A DNA stretch of 64,000 nt from Paragorgia papillata (lineage: Eukaryota; Cnidaria; Anthozoa; Scleralcyonacea; Coralliidae): NCBI GenBank assembly GCA_035771165.1, contig JAWNZC010000002.1:558001-622000 (forward strand). The letters are read 5' to 3'. Position 1 is the stretch's first letter. Every line of letters begins with the position of its first letter. Below, piece by piece: positions 12,232 to 24,028 of the stretch. The notes under the pieces are model-generated. The model saw nothing but the letters and a program-made list of their open reading frames with translations. It had not been told where the DNA came from and ran no database searches. The position numbers and the translations under genes are program-made.

Positions 12232-12885
12232 TTAAATTAGTTTCTCCTCTGATTGTGACGAAAGCCGTTGAATGACGACTTCTTTTTGCGCGGGAAAAAG
12301 ACGCCGTGTAATGTCAGGCGTAGTAGGCAGCTTCACTTTACTACTTTTCGATCTAAGGAACCAATAAAATATCGATGTCTGCGACATGACGTTAAACGTA
12401 CCCGACGCCATCTCCATGGCGATACTCGTCGACGTGTCGGTGGCGTTCGCGGGCTTTTCCGTCGGAGGTGGACGTAATAGGTTCGGTCCAAATATCGTCG
12501 CGAGGTTGCCTAGCGACATCTTATTCTCGTCTTCACCTTGACTCACCCTTAAAATAGAGCAACAAGGTATTACAGCCGTTCAAGCTGTTTACAGTTAAAA
12601 TGTATTATAGCTGTTCATAGTTGGGAAGCATAAAATGGAGTGTGCTGCAAGCACGCTGCCTCTCATCGTTGAGGAGTTAAGCACGGTAACCGGTTTAGAC
12701 GGGGTAGCATGGCACATATATATGTGGGTGACGCCTGCCCAAGCTTGGGACTCATGCGAGCAGAGTTGCTAGTTCTCTCATGTGCTTCGAGGGTTTGTCT
12801 CTGGCTTCTCCATTGTTGACGTTGTTGTTGATGCATGTTGTATATTGTTGTTGTTGTTGCTGCTGCTGTTGTTGTTGTTGATGCA

Positions 12886-12918
<33 letters not shown>

Positions 12919-15541
12919 ATGTTGTTGTTCTCGTTGTTGATGATGATGATGTCGATGTTGATGCATGTTGTTGTTGTTGATGAAGATGATGATGATGCAT
13001 GTTATTGTTGTTGTTGTTGTTGCTGTTGTTGTTGTTGATGCATATGATGATGCATGTTGTTGTTGATGATGATGTTAAACATAACGTCTGTCTCCAACGA
13101 ATCCTCTTTACAGCCCTGTGACAAAAAAAACCCAAACAACTGCAACTCATACAACAATTGTAGTTACCTGCGCAAGTGATCAATTAGAAACAGCGCGGTG
13201 GCTTTTCTTGACGGCGATAAATGTTCAAGAAGGTCCAGCAAATGTGTCTCCTTCTCAACTTCGTCTGTCATTCCTGTGAAGAAGCAAAAAAGTAGAAAGG
13301 CAAAATGGTTTACAATAAGCATTTATTTGAAAATTACAGAGAGAATGCTGGTTGTGTTGTGTAGAAACAGCGCGGTGAATTTGTTAACATGGATAAGTAG
13401 AACGAAAAAATGTGACAATTTTTAAGGGGCGATTACATGGATCAGGCCGGGCTAGCCCGCTTTATATATAAAACGAATGTGGGTTTTTTTTAACATTTCG
13501 ATTACATGGCAAGCGAGCTAGCTTGGTTTGCCGGGATCCCGGTTAACCGGGATGAAAATGTCCATGTAATCGAAAAACTGTTGAACTCGCTTCGATATAC
13601 GCGTTCGTTTACTTGACTGTATGAATAAATAGTGCTGAAAGGAACTGAAATATAACATTAAAACGTTGTTCGTGTGTTTCGTGATCATAGCGAAGACTTA
13701 ATAAATTAATTAGTCTTCGTGAAGACGCTTTCGTGGACTATAACAATCTTTTTATTAACGATGGGCTTACAAAATAAATAATAGACTAATTAGTGTAAAA
13801 CTGAAGTAAAACTAACGTAACTTTGCCCTTATTTACTTGATGATTGCGAATTTTGGCCTGAAATCATCCACGTCAATTCAAAACTCATCCCGGTTAACCG
13901 AGCCAGCCCGATCCATGTAATCGCGCCCTTAGTACAGTCATCAAACGAATCATACCTAGTGCTTCTGTAAACTTTGGATAAAGTTTACCAGTAAATAGAG
14001 GATCTGGCAGCTCTCTAAAGTATTGTTTTACTGCTCCTGCTACGGCGTGGATATCGGCCTCGGAGATGTAAACAAGAGCTTCTTGACTATCTGTAGAAGA
14101 ACAACAATAAGATTAAATTGTACGCAGAGTTGGAAAAAAGCTGCGGGTATGCGGGTACCACCCGGAGGAAGGTTTACTTTAGTGAGGAAGGTTTAAAGTG
14201 AAAACACGTGAAACAACACATTCGGTAATCTGAGAAAGTTACAATTGATCAAGCAAGGTGTTGAGAAGAAATGCGATTTGCAGCAAAACTTTGGCTAACC
14301 AACAATTATGCAGCACTGGCAGTGGCAGCAGTTACATGTGTGAGACATGTACGCTGATGTCTGCTGTGATAACTGTATCTTCGCAGCAGTCGAGGGTAGT
14401 TGGCAGGCTATCAGTCAGCAGCGGTCAGTTATTAGTAGCTATTGTAGTATGCCAAAGCTTATACCTAGGAAAACCTAGAAAACCAAGGTACTGTAAAAGT
14501 CACGCAGTATTTATGAACGTTGCAAAACACAAAATTCTCGCTATATATTTTGAGGAAGGTTATCTAAACTTAAAAACCCATCCGGAGGAAGGTTGAATAC
14601 TTTTTCCAACTCTGATTGTACGGCACATAACGGTGCATCGTCCCCTAGTGTGCAAACTGACTTCCCTAGTATACAACAAAGGAAAAGATAATTCTATGTA
14701 CTTAAGAAACAGAAAAGCAGAATTGAAGAAGAACAATGTGGAAAATGAAGAAAAGGAGCACGAGACGGTTCTACTTGCGAAGGAGGAGGACAAAAAGGAA
14801 AACGAAAAAAAAAAGGAAGGAGGAAAACAAAGCGGATGAAAAGAAGGAGGCCATGAAGGAGAACGAGAAGGACAAAGAAGGCAAAAAGGAAAAAGTTTTG
14901 TTGGGCTGCTTAGGAAAACAAAGTCGATTTTTTAAAGTTTTACATTGCAGAGCTATAACAGTGTTTAAAACTTGGACGTGGACAGTGTTGATAACATGTT
15001 TTTGTCAGAATGTTGGCAGCACAAAATTTTACACTTACTTTCGTCAAATTTCTCCTTTAGTCTTTTAACATCAGAAGAGACCCCAGACACTCGATAGATT
15101 CCAACTTCGTTCAGACCTTGAAATTTAAAAAAATCAGTTTTCTCATCAATATATTAAAACCATGCAAGAACAGTTGAACAAAATACTCAAACTTCACTCA
15201 GAAAGATTTCATTTTGGTTATCCACTGCAAATTATCACAAAATCGAACCTACCTCGTCTTTCAACTTCTTTACAACATGCGATCACAACTAACGGTATCT
15301 CGCTTTTCTCACGTCTTCAAAAGAAATAAAAACATATCACTCCTGAACAACGGATAAGCAAAAACTTTTAAGTATACTCCAGGTTCAACACATCTGTTTT
15401 ACACTTTAGTTTATATGAACTAAGTACTTACTCAACTACTGTGTCCAAACTAACTCCAAACACCCCGTTTGAAGATACCGAACGTCTGTGATGAATACCT
15501 TCCAACGTAGTTGAGTACTGAATTGATATAAGAATACAACC
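12232..15541 (-). CDS. BCR: BCR exons 21-26: RhoGAP domain and C-terminus
   Basis: Exon 21 ends with NGVFGVSLDTVVE, and exon 22 gives REKSEIPLVVIACCKEVERR. Exon 23 gives GLNEVGIYRVSGVSSDVKRL; the Arg of YRVSG (codon 15091-15093) is the catalytic arginine finger of RhoGAPs and is present. Exon 24 has DIHAVAGAVKQYFRELPDPL, exon 25 has RKATALFLIDHLR, and exon 26 has ENKMSLGNLATIFGPNLLRP, the family signature. The domain therefore looks catalytically complete and would act on Rac- or Cdc42-type GTPases by analogy with BCR. The stop codon is at 12232-12234. A TTAA-bounded foldback element begins 36 bp beyond the stop and is probably in the 3' UTR. No clear AATAAA was located. Confidence 0.95.
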
Positions 15542-18500
15542 CTGATTGAAGACGAAGAACATTGGTGTGAGTGAGAAATTAGACGAAGAAGAAAAAGACT
15601 AGACTATTCTTAAGAAAATACTAAGAATAATTTTCTAATATTATAATTGCCACCAATTAGAAAATATAGTTAACAAATAGATTCCATTTTGCCGTTGTCT
15701 GTTCAGTTATAGATGCACAGATGACGTCACAACGTGGTAAGAACAAATAAGTGGCCCACGAGACGCAGTTGATGTTCTTACCACATTGTTACGTCTTCTG
15801 TGCATCTATAACTGAACAGACAACAAAAAAATGGAATCTATTTGTTTTATACAATACAAAAATTTAAAAGGTTTTTATCGGAACGCTTGCCGAATTTTGG
15901 GGCATGAAGAAGGGAAAAAGCAAGTCAGCTGATGTGATCTGACGTGTTAATGTGTCTGTCCTCTAATATAGATCATGGGCAACCAATGAAAACACGCATA
16001 GCAACCACGGTATTGTATAACATAACATAGCTTCTATGCTAAACTCTTTCCTATGTAGCGTAAATTAATTACAACACTACCTGGGTAATAATTCCATGTC
16101 CTACATAACCCAAGTACTTCATGAAAGCCTTACCCCAACACACAACCTAACCTAAGGATGGCAATTCGTGTAAATAGGACATGGACGTATAACCACTACC
16201 TGCTTGTCCAAGATAACAGTATAATCATGATAGTGGCAATCACCCAGGTCATTCTTCTCCAGCTAGAGAAAAACAAATAACAACAAAACATTTATGCTAA
16301 ATACACAAGAGAAAACTAATGGCAAACAAAGTTGGTGTTCTGCCAAAATATTGATATGAGTAGTAAACCGAAGACAGAGGGTTCAAATCTCAGCCGCGGT
16401 GGATCCATAGTCAATCGAGATATGGTCTGGAAACTCAGCTAAAGTCTTTGGTCTATCTTTTTGTTCGCCTTTATGCACGGTGCACGGTCACTGAACACAT
16501 TGTATTTTAGTATAATGAACGAATTGTCCAATAGCAACGTTTCAGTTCAATCACTCAACCGTGCTATTTAAATATTAATAAACCTAAAACAAAGGATGTG
16601 TAAGGTACGGTTCAACATAAAATCCCAGCTCATGCATTATAGCCGCTTTGAAGTTTGCCGAGTTTCCAGACCATATCTCGATTGACTATGGTGGAGTAGA
16701 GCTTTTTTCTACTTTTGTCGGGTTCGTCACTCAAAGCAGCATCTAATATCATTTTCTCCACCCGAGTTCGCTGTCTCACAGTTATTAGGGACCTTAAGCA
16801 AGCTAGGACGACGTCAGCAAATAAGTTATTACATTTAAAAGAAACCATGGATCAGGACATCGTATATTGTATGCTTTATGTATTTTGTAAGATCTTTAAA
16901 AAGCAGCTATAGCTTCGACAACATGACGTACGATAGATTAACGCCTAACTAAACCAACAACTTTTGCTGTTCCTTGCCACAACGTCGTCTTGAAAATGGG
17001 AAAACGCTTCAGTTGACGTTGTATGTGCAACGAGGACGGTGTTGTGATTACTCTTGGGGCTGCAAATTATTCAAAGCTTTGTTTTGGTTGAAAAATACTA
17101 TTGTACTTGGGTCGTTTTGGGGGTCGCGATATTCCCCCAACAGGCTTTGCGAAACTGCAGGCATGTGACTATATCTATGCATGTGACCAGTGCATGTGCC
17201 TTCTTTCTTTTCGATCGGGTGGTTCGAAGTGAAGTGTTCTTGTGTTCTTGCCTGCTTGCTTGAAAGTGTTTGAGTCAGTTGGCTGGCAAAGATCTTAATC
17301 ATAAACACACTCACAATGCTTACAATCGCACACACCGATCGCGTTGAACTGTTTGCATGTCTAGATATCGTGTATAAGGTGTCCGTGTCGTATTACATTT
17401 GGGAACGTGTGTTTCAAAACATGTTTAAATATATTCTTTTGTCAGAATTTAAATAAATTCTATATCAAAATGATCACTTGCAAACCTTCGGCGCTTCCTG
17501 CACCGCTGCAGTTCATATAAGACCATAGATTCGATTTATCAAAATCTATGCATCTACGCAATTGCCATTGCCATATATAGTCTTGCTAGAGTACGCACAG
17601 GCTACGCCAAGCTTTCAAAAATCAGTAGCCCGAGCGAATGCCTGAGCAGGCGTCTTGTTGATACGAGATCTAACATTCACCCATGCGTCTACGAGTTTAC
17701 CCAGCCTGCGCCTTTTTGAGTGGGGAACATCTGCACGCAGGCTATTTTACCCTTGAGCATGCGCGGCGGTAACCTAGATACCAAATTTAAAATTTCTATG
17801 ATCATTCATCATGCATATATCAACGGATTAACACTTTGAGGCCTGGACCTCTCCCTGTGCTGAATAAAATCGTCTGGCGTTAGCTAGAATAAAATACTAA
17901 AGACTCGTCGTCAGGCTTCAAAGTGTTAAAGAGATATAGGTTTTAACACTTTGAGGCCTGGACCTCTCCCTGTGCTGAATAAAATCGTCTGGTGTTAGCC
18001 AGAATAAAATACTAAAGACTCGTCGTCAGGCTTCAAAGAGATAGGTTTTAACACTTTGAGACCTGGACCTCTCCCTGTGCTGAATAAAATCGTCTGGCGT
18101 TAGCCAGAATAAAATACTAAAGATCGTCGTCATGCTTCAAAGTGTTAATGATCATGAGTAGTTGGCATATTAATGACTTCCCTTCTCGCATAGAGAGGCA
18201 AAACGAACTTATACTTCTACAAAAATATAAATCTTTATAAATCTGAGTCACAAAGTTTAAAAACGCCATTACCTTGATGGTACCTTGACCGCACAGTTCG
18301 TCACCCATCATGCGAGCTCTGTTGTAACATAAAACTTTAATAAACTGCGTTCCTTCCACCTCAATATGAAATCCCTAAAGAAGAATGGCATATAGGTTGC
18401 ATCTTACACACCCAAAAATTAGAAAGTAAAGGAAGCTATAGAACTGAACCGGTATAAAGGCCTGGCCAAACGCTTTCAACATTTCATTCAATGTCGTTCA

Positions 18501-21500
18501 ACATTGTTGAACGCGTGTTGAACGAAAATTTGAACATGTTCAAATTTCGTTCAACATCATTCAACACCATTCAACAACGTTCAACATCATTCAACAGGGT
18601 GGCCAAACGCTTTCAACATGTTGAATCACGGTTGAATTCAACAATGTTGAACGATGTTGAATGAAATGTTGAAAGCGTTTGGCCAGGCCTTAAAAGTTTA
18701 TTATACCCTCGCAATTAATCGTCCAATCAAATATCTACATTAGCGTCACGTGCCAGCCCAATATTTTACGATGTAGGACAACTTGGGCAGCAACCTTTGG
18801 ACAGGTGCAGAAGGTATATTTACTTGCCAATTGCACGATTATTTGTTCGATATAATAAAACACCTATTGGATTCATCTTCGCCCGATATGGAAAATATTT
18901 AAGTCCCAAATTTTAATATTAATATTGAATTTTCGACTTAAATATTTTGCCATATCGGGAGATGAATCCAATACGTCATAATATACCTGTTCCCATAATG
19001 GATCTTGGGTCGCCTTGCAGATTTTCGTTCTTGCTTTTCTAACATAGTGTCCGTAGTAGTCAACTTCAAGAACGACATAGCAGTCTGAAAATAATGATAT
19101 ATATGATAAAATAAAATAATATTTTAATCATCACCAAAAAAATTACATTGGAACTTATGAAAATATTTGTGTCTTATAGTCAGTTTCAGCTTGCTTTTGA
19201 AATTCGTTTGTCAACATTCGTTGGAAGGTTGGGAACTTGGTACAGAAGTTCGTTGTGAAGTTCGAATTTAATAAGCTTTGAATTGAATTCCTTTGGTAAA
19301 ATCACGGAGAAATTTGGATTTATAAGCACTTTAAAGGGTATTGGCAATAAAAATTAAGTTTGTCTCATTTGAAAGAACTCGTCAAATGGTATAAGAAGAC
19401 CTTTTACAATTTTTCCGTATCTGTTTTGGTTTTGGAAATATTTCGACCAAAGACAGCGTGCTGTCCGCCATCTTGGAATTATTTTCGATATGCATGTGAC
19501 ATCATAAGCAGGGTAAAGTGAAATTTGTATCTTGCCAACCTTATGACATTATAAGCTAGAAACTCGATTTTGTTGCGCTATTTCCATTTTAAATTGACCC
19601 ACAACATTTAAAAAGCCTTCCGTGGAAATTTGGTCACCCACGGAGTAGTTTCGTCAGGTTTACCCTGCTTATGACGTCACCAATTTCCTAGTTAATTAGA
19701 CCCAATATTACAACAAGATGGCGGACAGCACGCTGTCTTTGGTCGAAATATTTCAAAACACAAGAAAGATACAGAAAAATTACAAATTATACCTTTTGAC
19801 GAGTTCTTTCAAATGGGACAAATTTAATTTTTATTGCCAATACCCTTTAAGACTTCATGTAATGTACTCTCTTACCGATTGGCTTTATAAATCCCTTGCC
19901 AGAATTCACAACAACGTAGAAAACTCCAGTGAAAACATTGTCATCTAAAAGATAGAATGTCATGCGGTGAATGGAGATCAAAAACTTCTCTAATGACCGG
20001 CTTTATGAAATGCGTTAAAAGCATTTCTAATGACCGGCTTAAACGACATTGGCAACAAAAATTAAGTTTGTCTAATTTGAAAGAACTCATAAAATTGTAA
20101 TAGAAGATCCTTTACAATTTTTTCAAATTTTTCTTCGTTTTCAAGATATTTCAATTTGTTTAATATGTAAGTGAATGGTCTCTGACGTCATGAGCAGGGT
20201 ACAATATTTTCACACGTAGAAAAATCAGTTATATCTCTAAATTTGTTCAACGAAATCAGTTGAAACTGTGCACATACAAACGCCTTGTGACACTGAACAT
20301 TTCATAATTGATGTTGCTTTGTGTAAAAATACTGTACCCTGCTCCTGACGTCAGAGCCCATCTCATTTACATATTAAACAAATTGAAATATATTGAAAAC
20401 GAAGAAAGATACGAAAAAGTTGTAAAGGATCTTCCATTACAATTTTACGAGTTCTTTCAAATTAAACAAACTTAATTTTTATTGCCAAGACCCTTTAAAG
20501 TGGTTCTCTGATGAAAATATTGTTGGTAATGTTTCTGCATAATCCTAAAGATATTAATTATGGTACTTGATAATTGTGCAAAGTTTCATTTCGAAATTCA
20601 AAAAAACAAAGTTGTATTTTACGTGCGAAGTTTGTATTTCGGAGCGCCGCCATTAAATTGGCGTGTTTGAGAAGAATGAGTTGAGGAGAACTTATGACGT
20701 CATAGACTCAACAAAAACAAAAGATCATTGTTGTTGTCAACAAAAGGGTCATTGTTGTTATTGAGTGAATGACGTCATGAGCTTCCTCGACTCATTCTTC
20801 TCAAGCTCGATCACTTTAATGGCGGCCGCTCCAAAACAAACTTTACACGTAAAATACCACCTTTTCTTCAACGAATTTTGAAATGAAACTTTGCGCGATT
20901 ACCAACTACCATAACATCTTTAGGATTACGCAAAAAACATTGCCAACAATATTTTTGAACCACTTTAAGGTAAGGTATTGAGAAAATAATTGTTTAAAAT
21001 TCTAACCATCTTTGAGATTGACACTCCCAAGAGATCGAACAGTTCTCATCTGAAAATAAACAAAATTGCTACAGTGAATATTAAATAATTGACAAGGAAA
21101 CTAGCTTCCCGATATTTAAAACTTTCATTTCTCATTGCCTTAGAAAGTGAATGTGGGAAAACATCAATAAGGTGGGGCGACGGTTGTGCTATAGAAGTTA
21201 ATATATAAATAGAGGATATTACATGGCCATGCGGAGATACGAATTTTATCTTCGAGTGTTGTCAATATCTTTCACGAGTGAGCGAAGCGAACGAGTGAGA
21301 GATATAAACAACACTCGAAAATAAAATTCGTATCTCCGCACGGCCATATAATGTTCTGTTTATTATATTGATATCGATAAACTATAAAAAATATACGTAA
21401 AATGGAGCAAAGGTTGTATAACACTTCTATTTGCAAAATACTCAACAAATTACAACATATAAGCCATAAGTTTTGAAAGCATTTTTCACAAGAATTTCCG

Positions 21501-23858
21501 TAGTTTGTAGAACAAAGCGTAGCACAGGTAAATAATTTAGAATGAATACAATTTTGTTTTTGCTCTATCTATAGATGGTATTGAAGCGGATTCTTAGTGC
21601 TGACGCCATCGATATCTTCACATGTGAAGATCATTTATATCTTCACATGTGGAGATATATATATTTCTATATATATATATATAAACCTGGTATATATATC
21701 GATGTCCATATAATAAATATATATATATATATAATGATATTAGGTGTTACTCCGAGTGACGAACCATACCGGACAAGTAGAGAAAACTCTACTTGGCCCA
21801 GCTGGGATTCGAACCCGCGACCTTCGGTTTACTAGTCCGACGCTCTGCCAACTGAGCTACAGGTAAAGTTGGGAGCTGGTGGTCGAATGATGGTACTTGG
21901 GTTATTTGATATTTCGAAACAGATACTAGTTTCTTCAATATCTAGATATTAGTCTTTATACATATAGATTTAGAACAATTATTATGGGACAATGAACTCG
22001 GGTAAACTAGCAGTGCTGTGAGTAATTTCGTTACAAGTAACTAGTTACAGTAACTAGTTACATTTTTAAGTAACTGAAACTAGTTTTTTGAAGTAAATTG
22101 TAACTGTAACTAGTTACTTTCTTTTCATTGTAACTTTTATCGGTAACTAGTTACTTTTCTAACGATGTAACTGTAACTAGTTACAAAAATTATGTAACTT
22201 TTACAGCACTGTAAACTAGTAAACCGAAGGTCGCGGGTTCGAATCCCAGCCGGGCCAAGTAGAGTTTTCTCTTCTTGTCCGGTATGGTTCGTCACTCGGA
22301 GTAAACACCTCCACCCGATTTCATTGCCCCATAATAATTTTTCTAAATATATATATATATATATATATAACTAAAGGAGATTTACCTCGAGACACGTTTC
22401 AGCCAATCCTTGAATCTCCAATGGACTGAGAGGACTTCGCGGGACCTTGCCTGTCTTCTGCTGGGAACCAATTTCTTTTTTCCAGTCCCCTCTTGCGACG
22501 TCCGATGAGAAAAGAAATCTATGAGTCTGATGAGGGAAAATCACGTGATTAGACGAGAACGACAAAGTTGAGCACTTACAGTATATCGATGGCCCGTACT
22601 TAAATCTTACCTTTCCTGATCGTCGGTATATCGTTAATGGCAAACTAGGTAAGGCCAACCACAACGCCGCTTCCTTCAAACAAAAACAAATGTAAAAACC
22701 CATCAAGACAAAATCCCCAACCGGTCAAAGACTAATCACCGCGGAAATCCTCTAGAGACTGGAATCTAGGTGTGACAAACGCGGAATATGATTGGTGGTT
22801 GAATACTGTTCGAAAAACATGCAGCCAATCAGCTCTGCTGGTTGCTCGGGTTTATCCAATCAGAGTAATATAAACGTAGAGTGCTGCATATAGGCAGTGG
22901 GTTCACGATGCATTAGATACTCATGCTTCTGGCCAAAACCGTTTAGGAGATGGTGAGGATTTTCTGGGAAATTCTGTATTTAAAATGCCCTAATTAGCCA
23001 ATGCATTTGCTTACTTATCAAACGAATGAAGTTGAAACTATACGTGTATAATGATGCATTGTGGGATTTTATTTATGTAGTTGATCTAAGTACGGGGAGC
23101 ACTGGTGGAGTGTGCTGTTAGCGCGCTGCCTCTCACCAAAAGTTAAGCCCGGTTAGACGGAGTTAGTACTTTGACCGCTTGGGAATGACCTCGTTGTCGA
23201 GCTTGGACTCATGTGAGCAGAGTTGTAGTTGTTCTCTCCTGTGCTTCGAGGGTTTTTCGCCGGGTTCTCCAGTTTTCCTCCTTCCGTAAAACCAACACCT
23301 AACATCTTAGCTGTGATCCGTGGTCTGAACTGTGTCGTATGGCGGCTGCCTGGAGCGCCTTTGATATGCCTCGACACGGCCACGTTGATCTGCGTCCTTC
23401 GCAATTCAGCCTGCACTGGCTGCAAGTAAGGATGATTAGCCCCCCAGTCCTTTATCCTTATTTTTAGTAGAAAGCTGTTCAATAAAGGCACATCCTTTTT
23501 ACAATCGAGACACTCACCTGTTCCGCGAGCTTTCTTTTCAGTTTTTCCATTGTCTTTGTGGAACCACTAACGCCAGTTCTCGAAGTAATGGAAGTCACTG
23601 ACGCTGTTCTTCCTACATAACGCTTCTGAAAAAAATATAGTCAACAAGAAGGCACTCAGAGACTGCATACCTCTGTCAGCAAGTTATTGAGACACTAGTT
23701 TAAGTTACACTATACTGGATTGCTTCTATATCGGTTTACTTTTCATCCAATTTTAAACCAAATTAAACCAAAATGTAATGGCTTGGTCCTTGGTCTATGA
23801 TCAATCTTTCCACAATCTTTCATGAAAACCTGTGCAGTATCTTGTGAGATATCCTGGT

Positions 23859-23913
<55 letters not shown>

Positions 23914-23941
23914 CGACCGACCGACCGAGACAGACCGACCG

Positions 23942-24028
<87 letters not shown>

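Noticed and set aside
12752..13183. Poly-Asn/Gln/His protein on the minus strand
   Set aside because: GTT/GAT trinucleotide array inside a BCR intron; the right end only overlaps part of exon 25 in another frame.
14258..14596. 112-codon frame on the plus strand
   Set aside because: Lies within the hAT-type MITE copy 2 and is not preserved in copy 3.
17838..18147. CRISPR-like array
   Set aside because: Units are 105 bp, adjacent without unique spacers, and the genome is eukaryotic; an ordinary tandem repeat.
21790..21866. Functional tRNA-Thr gene
   Set aside because: A and B boxes are present, but the acceptor stem does not pair and copies occur as truncated inverted repeats, so it is a SINE head.
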